64,000 nucleotides of DNA from an uncultured Pelagibacteraceae bacterium (GCA_902557155.1 CACDYR010000003.1:49654-113653), one strand, 5' to 3'. Counted from the stretch's first letter, positions 9,044 through 19,347 are shown. Made by a program: numbers and translations. Notes: generated by a model not told the origin, from the sequence alone.

Positions 9044-11734
9044 TTATCCAGTATTTTTCATTGCTGCAGAAATACCTGCAATCGATGTCATTAAAGCATC
9101 TTCAAGAAATTTTTTATCTAAATTTTTATATTTTTTATTTGTTAATTTATTCATTACATTTGCCTGAAGTATATTTAACATTTCTGTATAATTATTTCTT
9201 ATAAATAAGGCTTTTCTAAATTTTTTCCTTTCTTTTACCACTTCTTTGGGGGTAATTTTATTGTGCAATTTGACCAATGCCTCAAATTGAAATCTTAATT
9301 TTTTACCAATTCTTTTTAGTGATGCATCGGCTAAATTATTTTCATAAATAACTGATATTTCTGGATCCACTTTGGAAATTACCATATCTAAAATATCCAT
9401 CGTTGATACAAAGTATGGCCAATTTCTTTCCATGTCAGTCATTGTTCTTTTAAACTTTTTAATTGATCCGTACCTTAATGCTTCAGTTGTGCCAAGCCAA
9501 GCGGGTAACATTAATCTAATTTGTGTCCAAGCAAATACCCAAGGGATAGCTCTTAAACTTTGAATATTATCAACATTCTTTCTTTTGGTTGGTCTTGATC
9601 CAATTGCAAGTTTTCCTAGTGATTTATGTGGCGTAACTGTTTTGAAGTAACGGATAAAATCCTCACTTTGATTTAAATATTTTCTATATGAAGATGTAGA
9701 AATTTCTGACATTTTTTGAATTAATTCGCGCCAATTAGTTTTTGATCTTGGTGGAGGATTTAAAGAAGCATCCATTACAGAACCGATATAGCTACAAAGA
9801 TTATATTCAGCTAAAGGTTTGTATCCATACTTTTGTTGAATCACCTCACCTTGATCAGTAATTCTTATTTTGCCATTAACTGTTCCTGAAGGTTGTGATT
9901 TTAAAGTAGCCTGAATAGGTCCACCTCCTCTTCCTGGAGATCCTCCCCTTCCATGGAAGAAAACAAGATCTATTCTATATTTTTTAGCTAAACTTCTAAG
10001 CTCCTCTTGAAGTTTATATTGATGCCAACTTGCTGATAATTTTCCAGCATCTTTACTGGAGTCAGAATATCCAATCATTACTTCCTGCTTTGAATTAATC
10101 ATTTTTCTATACCATGAAAGTTTGAATAAATTTGTCATTACAGCATCAGCATTTTTTAAATCATCCAAAGTTTCAAAAAGTGGTACAACTCTTAATAAAT
10201 TTTTGTTTTGTGCCTGCATTTGTAAAAAATAAACAGATAAAATGTCAGATGCTGTTGAGGTCATTGATATTACATATGCACCTAGGCACTCTATTGGTGT
10301 TTTCGCTATCTGTTTGAAAGTATTCCAAACTTCTTTATTTTCTTTATCTTTTATTTTTATTTTATCTACAAAAAATTTTTTTTCTTTTATAGATTTATTT
10401 AATAATTTTACTTTCTCTATTTCAGTTAAAGAAGAATATTTTATATTTTTTTTCTTTTTAAAAATTTCGTTTAAAAGTTTTTCATGTCTATCTGCCTCTT
10501 GTCTTATATCTAATCTTGCTAAATTAATTCCAAAGCACCTGACTCTTCTCATTAAATCTAATAGGTCTGCATTTGCAATATACTCTCCTCTGTTTGCTTT
10601 TAATGATTTTCTTACTTCTCTTAATGGAAGAGTTATTTCATTTTTATTTTGAATTAATTTTTTTTCATCTAAATCTGCATCGTTATTTAAATGATTTTCA
10701 ATCAATTGATGGGTTAGTCTTACTTTATCTCTAATTGGTCTCAAAAAAACTCTATAAGGTTCATAACTATTTCCTGTTGCTCTTTTAATTTTTGTAGAGC
10801 ATTCTTCCATTGATAAATCTTGTATCAATTTAGTAAGTTCTCTCTCATATAATTTTGCAGCTTGCCATCTAGAAAATAAAATTACCTTCTTTGTAACTTC
10901 AGCTGTTACATTAGGATTTCCATCTCTATCTCCACCCATCCATGATCCAAATTGAATTGGATTAAAATCACGCGGTAAATCTTTCTTTAAATTTTTTCTG
11001 AATATGTCGTTAAGTCTTTTATAAACCTTAGGAATGGTGTCCCATAGACTATCCTCGATAACAGCTAAACCCCACCTCGCTTCATCTAATGGAGATGGTT
11101 TAGTCCTTTTTAGTTCATCTGTTTTCCATATTATTGCAATTTCCGAGTAAAGCTTTCTATCTAACTCTATAATCTTAGATGGATATTTTTTATAAAGATG
11201 TCTTTGCTCCATAATTTCAATTAAATTGGCATATTTTTGAATTAAAGTTCTTCTTTTTACTTCAGTAGGATGAGCGGTAAGCACAATACCTATATCAAGT
11301 TTTGTGGCTTGTTCGTAAATTTTTTTATCCGGAATTTTTTTATTTTTAAATAAACTTTCTATTATATCTTCAATGAAAAGATTTTGATTTTTACTTTTAA
11401 AATATGGATTTTGAAATTCATTTAACTTTCTAGATGCATCTAATGACTCAGCTAAATTCATTAAATTTAAAATATGTGAAAATGCTCTTGTTAATTTAAA
11501 CGTATTTTTAGGAGAAAGTTTTTTTACTTCTTTCGAAATTTTTAAAAAAATTTTATTTTTATTTTTATCTGATAAAGTATTTTTTGATAATAATCTAAAT
11601 TTTTCAACAATTTCAAAAAAAGCTGAACCTTCCTGATCTTTAATTACTCTTCCAAGAAAAGTTCCTAATAATCTAATATCTTCTCTTAAAAGCTTTGTAG
11701 GTATTCGCTCATAGTAAAGATCTCTTTTCTTCAT
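9044..11734 (-). CDS. ppc: Phosphoenolpyruvate carboxylase
   Basis: VLTAHPTEVKRRT; FHGRGGSPGRGGGP; MIGYSDSSKDAG. Confidence 0.97.
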   Translation of the reverse strand: MKKRDLYYERIPTKLLREDIRLLGTFLGRVIKDQEGSAFFEIVEKFRLLSKNTLSDKNKNKIFLKISKEVKKLSPKNTFKLTRAFSHILNLMNLAESLDASRKLNEFQNPYFKSKNQNLFIEDIIESLFKNKKIPDKKIYEQATKLDIGIVLTAHPTEVKRRTLIQKYANLIEIMEQRHLYKKYPSKIIELDRKLYSEIAIIWKTDELKRTKPSPLDEARWGLAVIEDSLWDTIPKVYKRLNDIFRKNLKKDLPRDFNPIQFGSWMGGDRDGNPNVTAEVTKKVILFSRWQAAKLYERELTKLIQDLSMEECSTKIKRATGNSYEPYRVFLRPIRDKVRLTHQLIENHLNNDADLDEKKLIQNKNEITLPLREVRKSLKANRGEYIANADLLDLMRRVRCFGINLARLDIRQEADRHEKLLNEIFKKKKNIKYSSLTEIEKVKLLNKSIKEKKFFVDKIKIKDKENKEVWNTFKQIAKTPIECLGAYVISMTSTASDILSVYFLQMQAQNKNLLRVVPLFETLDDLKNADAVMTNLFKLSWYRKMINSKQEVMIGYSDSSKDAGKLSASWHQYKLQEELRSLAKKYRIDLVFFHGRGGSPGRGGGPIQATLKSQPSGTVNGKIRITDQGEVIQQKYGYKPLAEYNLCSYIGSVMDASLNPPPRSKTNWRELIQKMSEISTSSYRKYLNQSEDFIRYFKTVTPHKSLGKLAIGSRPTKRKNVDNIQSLRAIPWVFAWTQIRLMLPAWLGTTEALRYGSIKKFKRTMTDMERNWPYFVSTMDILDMVISKVDPEISVIYENNLADASLKRIGKKLRFQFEALVKLHNKITPKEVVKERKKFRKALFIRNNYTEMLNILQANVMNKLTNKKYKNLDKKFLEDALMTSIAGISAAMKNTG

Positions 11735-12620
11735 TACTTAATATAAATTTTTTTTGTAAAACTCCTTTTGCGTTTGTTTTTACACTAAAAAAGAATCCTG
11801 AATATCTAAATTTTCGCAAATCTGCTTTGCTCATACCTTTTGTTGCTGTTGAAACGTAAAGTTCTTTAGTATTTTTACCTCCAAATGCACAATTAGTAAT
11901 ATTTTTTGCAGGAAACTGAATTCTATGAATTAATTTTGCTTTTTTGTTAAAAACAGAAATACATGCGCCATGGAAATGAGCTACCCATAAATTTTTATTT
12001 TTATCTAAGGTCATTCCATCTGGTGAACCCTCGTCGGGCGATAATTTTTTAAATATTTTTTTGCTGACTATTTTGTTATTTTTATTTATTTTAATTTTAT
12101 AGATAGTTTTTTTTGGACTATCCGTATGATAAAAATTATACTGATCAATAAATGCTGGTCCATTAGTAATTCTATAATTTTTATCAACTTTTATTAATTT
12201 AAAATTTTTATCTAATTTATATAAAGAACCTTTTTCAATTTTTCTCTCTAAGTTGTCCATAGTGCCAAACCAAAGATTTCCAGCAGGATCTGTTTTTCCA
12301 TCATTAATTCTATTTAGTTTCAAGTTTGGTTCTATCTTAATTGATTTTAAAATTTTTTTTGATTTTAGATTTTGAATTCTTAACTCACCCTGAAGGCCTA
12401 AAATAAAAATATGATCTTTGATATGAGCGATAAAACCAATTTCTTTATTTACTTTAAAAATTTTCTTTTTTTTATTTTTAATATTGAAAGAACAAATTTT
12501 CTTTTTTTTAATGTCTACAAAATAAATTGAATTATGTTCACCAACCCATAATGTTCCTTCACCTAAAGTACATCTTATTTTCCAAAGAGGTTTTGGTTCT
12601 GAGGTTTTTATTTTATTCAT
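11709..12620 (-). CDS. SMP-30/gluconolactonase/LRE-like lactonase
   Basis: LGEGTLWV, NRINDGKTDPAGNLWFGTMD, ITNGPAF, PDGMTLDKNKNLWVA. Confidence 0.9.
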   Translation of the reverse strand: MNKIKTSEPKPLWKIRCTLGEGTLWVGEHNSIYFVDIKKKKICSFNIKNKKKKIFKVNKEIGFIAHIKDHIFILGLQGELRIQNLKSKKILKSIKIEPNLKLNRINDGKTDPAGNLWFGTMDNLERKIEKGSLYKLDKNFKLIKVDKNYRITNGPAFIDQYNFYHTDSPKKTIYKIKINKNNKIVSKKIFKKLSPDEGSPDGMTLDKNKNLWVAHFHGACISVFNKKAKLIHRIQFPAKNITNCAFGGKNTKELYVSTATKGMSKADLRKFRYSGFFFSVKTNAKGVLQKKFILSNEEKRSLL

Positions 12621-13785
12621 TTACTTCAAACTCCTTTATAAAATTTTCATCAGGATTAATTCCAATACCTACATTATCTGTTACTGATGCAAAACCATTA
12701 TTGTTTTTAACTTGGTCTAAAATTGAAAACTCTTCCTTTGGCAAATCTGTTATAAAAATATTTTTTTCTGTTGTATCAAACTCAAGCATAGATTTAGATG
12801 GAAATAATCCACCTGGCATATCTGGTTGTGCTGTCAACAAATGAAGATTAACTGCGATACTAACTGCAGAGCCCCATACATGGTTAATTACTGGTATAAA
12901 ATTTGCTTGCGCTAATGCTGCAACTTTTAAATACTCCGTAATTCCGCCAAGTCCACAAACCTCTGGTTGAGCTATATCAATACATTTATTTGATATTAAT
13001 TTATTCCAGCCATATTTGGTAAATTCAGCTTCTCCTCCTGCAATACTAGTAGAGATTTTTTGTTTTAATTCTCTGTAACCCTCATAATCTTCAGGAGCCA
13101 CAGGTTCTTCAAACCAATAAATATCAAGTTCATCTAAACCTTTTCCGACATAAAGAGCGTCTTTTAAATTATAAGCATGATTTGCATCAACCATTAATTT
13201 AAAATCTTTTCCAACAGTGTCTCTTACAGCCTGAACCAACTTTAAATCTTCGTTTGGACCTAATCCAACTTTCATTTTCATAGCTTTGAAATTTTTTGAT
13301 TTTATTTGCTTAGATTCTTCTTTGAACAAGGCAATCAATTCATCAACTGATTTTTTTTGTAACATCATTCCATATCCATATACTGGAACTTCATTATTAC
13401 ATTTACCACCAACAAGTTGATAAAGAGGAGCATTTGTTTTTTTTCCAAGAATATCCCATAAGGCAATATCCACTCCTGATAATGCTTGAATTGGCATTCC
13501 CTTTTGACCACTATCTCTTAAAAGATTGTATACTTTTTGCCAGATGTGTTCTTTGTTTAAAGGATCTTCACCAATTACTAGAGGCTGTATAACCTTTTCA
13601 ACAATAAACCTATTTGCTAATGCTATATTTCCAGGACCAAAACATTCACCCCAACCTGTTATTCCTTCGTCTGTTTTAACTTCAACAAGATGGGCTGTAC
13701 GATGTTTATAATACTGTTGTGAGTAACCAAGTTCTTTTTCTAACTCATATCTAAGTACATGACTTTTAATAGAAGTTATTTTCAC
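12613..13785 (-). CDS. Enolase-superfamily (mandelate racemase/muconate lactonizing) sugar-acid dehydratase candidate
   Basis: KMKVG (KxK), VDANHAY, FEEPVAPED, GGEAE, INHVWGSA catalytic motifs. Confidence 0.88.
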   Translation of the reverse strand: MKITSIKSHVLRYELEKELGYSQQYYKHRTAHLVEVKTDEGITGWGECFGPGNIALANRFIVEKVIQPLVIGEDPLNKEHIWQKVYNLLRDSGQKGMPIQALSGVDIALWDILGKKTNAPLYQLVGGKCNNEVPVYGYGMMLQKKSVDELIALFKEESKQIKSKNFKAMKMKVGLGPNEDLKLVQAVRDTVGKDFKLMVDANHAYNLKDALYVGKGLDELDIYWFEEPVAPEDYEGYRELKQKISTSIAGGEAEFTKYGWNKLISNKCIDIAQPEVCGLGGITEYLKVAALAQANFIPVINHVWGSAVSIAVNLHLLTAQPDMPGGLFPSKSMLEFDTTEKNIFITDLPKEEFSILDQVKNNNGFASVTDNVGIGINPDENFIKEFEVNE

Positions 13786-13791
13786 AATTAA

Positions 13792-14634
13792 TTATAAAGC
13801 AACTACCTTAGAGTTTTGCTCTCCTAAGTTTTCTATTGATAATTTCATTGTATCACCGGCTTTCAAGAATTGTTGAGGCTTCATACCCATTCCAACACCT
13901 GGAGGTGTTCCGGTTGTAATTATATCACCAGCTTGAAGAGACATAAATTTACTTAAATAAGATACAATTACATCAACATTGAATATCATTGTGCTTGTAT
14001 TACCTGTTTGCATTCTTTTTCCATTAACATCTAAACTCATCTTTAAATTGTTAACGTCTGCAATTTCATCTTTAGTAACAAAGTAAGGGCCAATTGGTCC
14101 ATAAGTGTCATGGGATTTTCCTTTTACCCATTGACCCATTTTTTCAATTTGCCATTCTCTTTCACTTACATCATTAACCAAACAATAACCTAAAATATGA
14201 TCTTGAGCTTGGCTTTCAGAAATATGTTTTGTTTCTTTTCCTATAATAATCCCAAGTTCAACTTCCCAGTCTAATTTTTTAGATCCAGTAACTATTTCAA
14301 CGTCATCATTAGGTCCAACTATACAACTGGTAGCTTTCATAAAAACTATTGGTTCAGAAGGAACATCAGCTCCAGTTTCAGCAGCATGATCAGAATAATT
14401 TAATCCAATTGCAACAAATTTTCCTGGTTTAGTAATACAAGATCCTATTCGATCACTTGCAGATAATTCTGGTAAAGAAGATAAATCAGCACTTTGCAAT
14501 TTCTCAATAGTCTCAAAATTTAAATGATCAGGATTTAAATCTTTAACATGAGAACTAATATCTCTAATTTTACCATCTTTATCTAAAACACCTGGTTTTT
14601 CGTTTCCTTTTTGTCCTACTCTTAATAATTTCAT
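13792..14634 (-). CDS. Fumarylacetoacetate hydrolase family protein; candidate 2,4-diketo-3-deoxy-L-fuconate-type hydrolase
   Basis: AIGLNYSDHAAETG, DWEVELGIIIGKE, ITTGTPPGVGMG. Confidence 0.85.
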   Translation of the reverse strand: MKLLRVGQKGNEKPGVLDKDGKIRDISSHVKDLNPDHLNFETIEKLQSADLSSLPELSASDRIGSCITKPGKFVAIGLNYSDHAAETGADVPSEPIVFMKATSCIVGPNDDVEIVTGSKKLDWEVELGIIIGKETKHISESQAQDHILGYCLVNDVSEREWQIEKMGQWVKGKSHDTYGPIGPYFVTKDEIADVNNLKMSLDVNGKRMQTGNTSTMIFNVDVIVSYLSKFMSLQAGDIITTGTPPGVGMGMKPQQFLKAGDTMKLSIENLGEQNSKVVAL

Positions 14635-14655
14635 ATTTATCCTTTTGTTGTTTAA

Positions 14656-15399
14656 TTATATTGAAATTCCACCATCAACATGAATTGTACTTCCTGTTGT
14701 AAATGTTGCGTCATCACTAGCCAAATATACAGCTACAGCAGCAATTTCTTCTGCCGTACCTAATCTTCCCATAGGCTGTCTTGCTATAAAATCTTTTTTT
14801 GCTTGAACAGGATCTGGACTTTGATTTACCCTATCTTGCCAAGAAGGTGAATAAACTGTACCTGGCGCAATTGAATTACATCTAATATTTTGTTTGACGA
14901 AATCTGCTGCAATCGCTTTTGTTAAACCAATCACCGCACCTTTTGTTGTTCCGTAAACAAATCTATTTGGAAAACCTTTAAAGCTAGATGCGCATGAAGA
15001 TATATTAATAATACTTCCACCATTTTGTTTGATCATTAAAGGTAAAATAGCTTTACACATAAAGTACATCGACTTTACGTTTACGTTAGAAGAAAAATCC
15101 CAATCTTTTTCATCACATTCCAATATTGTTCCATGATGAACAAATCCAACAGCATTAAATAAAACATCAACTCTATCTAGAGTTTTAGTAAATTCTAAAA
15201 TTGCATTGTTATCTGTTGAGTCTAGCTTTTGCACTTTAATCTCAGGATATTCTTTGTTTAAATCATCTAAAGTTTTATCATTTAAATCAGTAGCAGTTAC
15301 ATGAGCACCTTCTTTTTGAAATGCTATTGCTGTTGCTTTTCCAATCCCTTGGCCAGCTGCTGTTACGAGAATTTTTTTACCTTCTAATCTTCCACTCAT
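14656..15399 (-). CDS. Short-chain dehydrogenase, DHRS6 / 2-keto-3-deoxy-L-fuconate dehydrogenase-like
   Basis: TAAGQGIG, VDVLFNAVGFVHHGTILECDEKDWDFS, YGTTKGAVIGLTK. Confidence 0.85.
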   Translation of the reverse strand: MSGRLEGKKILVTAAGQGIGKATAIAFQKEGAHVTATDLNDKTLDDLNKEYPEIKVQKLDSTDNNAILEFTKTLDRVDVLFNAVGFVHHGTILECDEKDWDFSSNVNVKSMYFMCKAILPLMIKQNGGSIINISSCASSFKGFPNRFVYGTTKGAVIGLTKAIAADFVKQNIRCNSIAPGTVYSPSWQDRVNQSPDPVQAKKDFIARQPMGRLGTAEEIAAVAVYLASDDATFTTGSTIHVDGGISI

Positions 15400-16265
15400 T
15401 TTTTATTTATCCTTTCGATTTCATTATAAAGTGAACTATGATCAGTGTTTCCATGACCATTATCGACAAGGGTTTTATACATTTCTTTCACTAAATTTGA
15501 AATAGGTAAATGTGTATTATATGAATTTGCACACTCTAAAATGTTATTCATATCTTTTAAATGAGTAGAAGTTTTACCTTTTGGACTAAAATCTTTATCT
15601 ATCATTCTTTTTCCATGAGTTTGTAAAATTTTACTATCTGCCCAACCTCCAGAAAGAGCTTTAATTAATTTTACTGGGTCAGCTCCAGCTTTTTCACATA
15701 AAGTTATTGCCTCCGCAACCGCTCCTATTGTAACTCCTACCACAATTTGATTTGCTAACTTTGAAACTTGTCCACTACCAATTGGTCCAACTAAAGTTGG
15801 ATTTCCCATAGCTTTTAAAATATTTATAGAATTATCAAAGACACTTTGTTCTCCTCCAACCATTATAGCTAATGAAGCTTCCTCAGCTCCAATTGTTCCT
15901 CCTGAAACCGGTGCATCTAAATAATTTACATTTTTTGATTTTAGACTATTTCCATATTTTGTTGCTGTCGTTGGTTTAACCGAACTCATATCAATAACAG
16001 TTGATCCAGATTTTAAATTTTCTAATAAATCTGAATTACTCATTATTGCATCAACAGCACTATCATCTGTTAACATTGTAATAATAAAGTCATTATCTTT
16101 AACAACTTCACCTAATGTTTTTGATATTTCAGCACCAAACTCTTTCAAAGGTTCTGCTTTATTAATTGAACGATTGAATACTTTTAGTTTAAAATCTGAT
16201 TTTAATAAATTTTTAGCCATTGGCAGGCCCATAAGACCTGTTCCAATAAAGCCTATTTTCATCAT
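15396..16265 (-). CDS. 3-hydroxyisobutyrate dehydrogenase family (beta-hydroxyacid dehydrogenase)
   Basis: IGFIGTGLMGLPMAKNL; DAPVSGGTIGAEEASL; GQVSKLANQ. Confidence 0.9.
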   Translation of the reverse strand: MMKIGFIGTGLMGLPMAKNLLKSDFKLKVFNRSINKAEPLKEFGAEISKTLGEVVKDNDFIITMLTDDSAVDAIMSNSDLLENLKSGSTVIDMSSVKPTTATKYGNSLKSKNVNYLDAPVSGGTIGAEEASLAIMVGGEQSVFDNSINILKAMGNPTLVGPIGSGQVSKLANQIVVGVTIGAVAEAITLCEKAGADPVKLIKALSGGWADSKILQTHGKRMIDKDFSPKGKTSTHLKDMNNILECANSYNTHLPISNLVKEMYKTLVDNGHGNTDHSSLYNEIERINKK

Positions 16266-17578
16266 GGTTTCGGTTTAAACTCGTGGAAGTTTTGTGTCAT
16301 TGCTTCAGGGAAAAACATAACACAAGCTAATACAATTAACTGAATTACTATAAATGGAGCAAAACCTCTAAATATATCTGTTAATGAAATATGTGGAGGA
16401 GCAACTGATTTTAAATAAAAGGCGGCGGGTCCAAATGGTGGACTTAAAAATGAAACTTGCATATTTACACAAAATAATATTCCAAACCAAATTGGATCAA
16501 ATCCAAGAGCTATAACTATTGGTAAAAATACAGGCATTGCTAACAATACAATTCCAACCCAATCCATAAATGCTCCCATAATCAAAAACATAATCTGCAT
16601 CATGAAGATTAAATACATTGGTTTTAAATCATAAGCCAAAATAGTTTCTGCAACATATTTAGGACCTCCAGCAAGAGAATAAGCACCTGCTAAAACTGTA
16701 GCACCAAAAGTAATAGTTAAAATAGTTCCTGATGCTTTGAAAGTTCTTGTTAATGCATCTTTAAATAAAAACCATGTAAGTTCTTTTCTTGCAAAAATAA
16801 TAATTAATGTAGCAACCACTCCCATACCAGCTGCTTCAGTAATTCCTGTTATTCCAGAATAAATTGAACCTAATACAATGATTACTATACCGATTGGAGG
16901 TAAAAGACCTGGTAGGTATGACATTTTTTCTTTTAAAGTTAAAGCAGGCTCATCACTTAAAGGTGCCAAATGTGGTTGTAATCTTGTTCGAATTAAAATG
17001 TATGTAATAATTAAACCTGAAATCATTAAACCAGGAACAATAGCTTCTTGGAATAACATCGTAATAGAAGTCTCTGTCGTTAATCCATAAATAATTAAAA
17101 CAATTGAAGGTGGTATCATTGTTCCCAAAGATCCTGATGCACAAATAATACCGATCGACATATCCTGATCGTATTTTAATCTCAACATTTGAGGCAGTGC
17201 AATCAAACCTAATAAGACTATTTCTCCACCAATAATTCCACTCATCGCCGCCATAATGGTTGCCATGATGGCTGTAACGACACCTACTCCACCTCTAGTC
17301 TTTCTTAACCACGCATTTAAAGCATCATAAAGATCTCTTGCGATGTTCGAACGTTCGAGCAAGGAGGCCATAAATATAAATAATGGAACAGATAAAAAGG
17401 AATAAGTGACAACAAGAGAATAGTATCTTGAAAGTAATATGCCTAATGCATGCTCACCTATGTATAAAAAAACTAGTACTGCACCCATAAAACCAGATGC
17501 AAATCCCATTGGAACACCTATAGATATAAGCAATAACAATCCTACTATAAGTATTATCGAAAGTGATCCTATATCCAT
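16262..17578 (-). CDS. dctM: TRAP transporter large permease (DctM)
   Basis: 438 aa polytopic; GVPMGFASGF, IPPSIVLIIYG motifs. Confidence 0.92.
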   Translation of the reverse strand: MDIGSLSIILIVGLLLLISIGVPMGFASGFMGAVLVFLYIGEHALGILLSRYYSLVVTYSFLSVPLFIFMASLLERSNIARDLYDALNAWLRKTRGGVGVVTAIMATIMAAMSGIIGGEIVLLGLIALPQMLRLKYDQDMSIGIICASGSLGTMIPPSIVLIIYGLTTETSITMLFQEAIVPGLMISGLIITYILIRTRLQPHLAPLSDEPALTLKEKMSYLPGLLPPIGIVIIVLGSIYSGITGITEAAGMGVVATLIIIFARKELTWFLFKDALTRTFKASGTILTITFGATVLAGAYSLAGGPKYVAETILAYDLKPMYLIFMMQIMFLIMGAFMDWVGIVLLAMPVFLPIVIALGFDPIWFGILFCVNMQVSFLSPPFGPAAFYLKSVAPPHISLTDIFRGFAPFIVIQLIVLACVMFFPEAMTQNFHEFKPKP

Positions 17579-17579
17579 A

Positions 17580-18149
17580 TTATTTTAATTCTTTAGAAGG
17601 GTCGTATTGTTTTTCCTTAGGATTTCTCCAATCAATAATTAAATTATTTACAGATTGAACAGCAATAAGAAAAACACATAAAAGTGTTAGTGGCTTCATA
17701 GTAGCAGGAATTGGTGGATCCCAATAAGTTGCAAATCTTTCCCAATTTATAAATGATCTGTATGCATCTTCCATACCCCCATAAATTACAGCTGCTGCGA
17801 AAAGAACAATAATTATAGTACTGATTAGATCAAAAATTCTCTGTGTTGGTCTACCAACCCAATCATACAATAATACTATTCTAATGTGGCTTCTTAATCT
17901 TGTTGCATATATTCCGCCAACTAAATAACAAACACCAGCAAGCCATAGACATAGTTCATTTGCCCACAAAGTTGGTTTAAACAATATATATCTCATAAAA
18001 ATTTCGTACATCATCACAATTACAATTACAGGAATTAAATATTTAATTGTGTGACTTAAAAATAAGGAAACTCTATCTATCCAATTTATTGGAAAATCAT
18101 CTTTACTCGCAACTTTTTCATTTTGTTCTTGTAATTCTTTATCGATCAT
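17580..18149 (-). CDS. dctQ: TRAP transporter small permease (DctQ)
   Basis: 4 TM; EIFMRYILFKPTLWANELCLWLAG. Confidence 0.9.
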   Translation of the reverse strand: MIDKELQEQNEKVASKDDFPINWIDRVSLFLSHTIKYLIPVIVIVMMYEIFMRYILFKPTLWANELCLWLAGVCYLVGGIYATRLRSHIRIVLLYDWVGRPTQRIFDLISTIIIVLFAAAVIYGGMEDAYRSFINWERFATYWDPPIPATMKPLTLLCVFLIAVQSVNNLIIDWRNPKEKQYDPSKELK

Positions 18150-18171
18150 TGCGTAAAAATTTAAGTAATTC

Positions 18172-18193
18172 GAAGGGCCTTTTAAGGCCCTTC
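18172..18193 (-). repeat. GC-rich inverted repeat between dctP and dctQ
   Basis: GAAGGGCCTTTTAAGGCCCTTC, ~9-10-bp stem in an AT-rich gap; no downstream U-tract on the minus strand. Confidence 0.85.
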
Positions 18194-18206
18194 AAAATTT
18201 TTTTTA

Positions 18207-19223
18207 TTACATGATACCGTTAGCTTTCATATAAGCTTTGTGTATCTCGATAAGTGCCGCAGCTTCTGGAGATTTAGTCTTCCATTCTTCCCAAGCAGCT
18301 AGAGCAGCTTGTCTGAATTTAAGTCTATCTTCTCTAGACCAGTCGTGAAGAGTAACACCCATTTCATTTAAAGCTTTAACAGCTTCAGCGTTTTTTCTTT
18401 CAACTAAGCTAGTGATAGTTCTTCCAGCAATTTCTATTGCTGCTAACATAGCACCTTGCTCATGTTTCTTTAACTTCTTCCATACTTTCGTATTACAAGC
18501 TAAGTGGTCAGCTGGCATAGAGTGGAAACCTGGGTATGTAGCATATTTATTTTGCTCATAGTGTCCACCAGCATAGTTAGTAGCTAAAGATGAGTAGTCA
18601 GCACCATCGATTAGACCAGTTTGTAAAGCAGTTGGAACTTCACCAAAGTCCATTACGATTGGCTTAGCACCTAATGCTGTAAAGATCATACTTTCCATTC
18701 CTGGAGGTGATCTAAATTTGAAGTCTTTCAATGAAGCAACATCTGGGATTGGTCTGCTAGATATTAAAGACTCATGTCCTGGTATCCACCAACCAATTAA
18801 TGTCATTCCATATTTGTTATAAAGTGCATCAACAGCTTCTTGAGCTCCTGGGAAATTCAAGAATTCATATTGTTGATATGGATTATCGTATCCACCCATT
18901 ACATCACCTGCGAATTGAAACGCTGCATTTTTACCAGTTTGGTAACCAGCACCAGTCATATCACAATCGATAATTCCAGTTTGTGCAGAGTTAAACACCT
19001 CAGCAGATTTACCTGTTACTGATGATGAGTAGAACATTTCTACTTTTAAGCTTCCGCCAGAAAACTTCTCTACGTTTTTAGCGAATTGAGCAGCAACTTC
19101 ACCGTTTGGTGAACTAGCTGTAAAGTGTGTTTCAATCTTTAAAGTCTTTGCATTTGCAGAGCCAAATAAAGCAACTGAAACAATAGCTACAGCTGCTATA
19201 GTTTTAGATATAAGTTTAAACAT
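18207..19223 (-). CDS. dctP: TRAP transporter substrate-binding protein (DctP)
   Basis: Start adjusted from 19262 to internal ATG giving MFKLISKTIAAVAIVSVALFGSANA signal peptide; TGLIDGADY motif. Confidence 0.9.
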   Translation of the reverse strand: MFKLISKTIAAVAIVSVALFGSANAKTLKIETHFTASSPNGEVAAQFAKNVEKFSGGSLKVEMFYSSSVTGKSAEVFNSAQTGIIDCDMTGAGYQTGKNAAFQFAGDVMGGYDNPYQQYEFLNFPGAQEAVDALYNKYGMTLIGWWIPGHESLISSRPIPDVASLKDFKFRSPPGMESMIFTALGAKPIVMDFGEVPTALQTGLIDGADYSSLATNYAGGHYEQNKYATYPGFHSMPADHLACNTKVWKKLKKHEQGAMLAAIEIAGRTITSLVERKNAEAVKALNEMGVTLHDWSREDRLKFRQAALAAWEEWKTKSPEAAALIEIHKAYMKANGIM

Positions 19224-19331
19224 TATCTTCCTCTCGTTTATGTTTTTTTGAAAGTTAATCATAAATGAATTTTGAGATCAATAATTTCGTTTAACTTTTA
19301 TATATAGAAATTATATATATTTATTGAACAG

Positions 19332-19346
19332 ACAACTTATAGTTGT
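19332..19346. repeat. Short inverted repeat ACAACT-TAT-AGTTGT
   Basis: 6-bp arms immediately 3' of the stop codon of 19348..20316 and upstream of dctP; operator or hairpin candidate. Confidence 0.5.
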
Positions 19347-19347
19347 T

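Noticed and set aside
10132-10652. Plus-strand ORFs (61 and 136 aa) opposite ppc
   Set aside because: Antisense to a highly conserved gene, no recognisable domain, no RBS; typical AT-rich shadow ORFs.
12527-12844. 105-aa plus-strand ORF spanning the SMP-30/enolase junction
   Set aside because: Antisense to two confident CDSs; composition consistent with shadow ORF.
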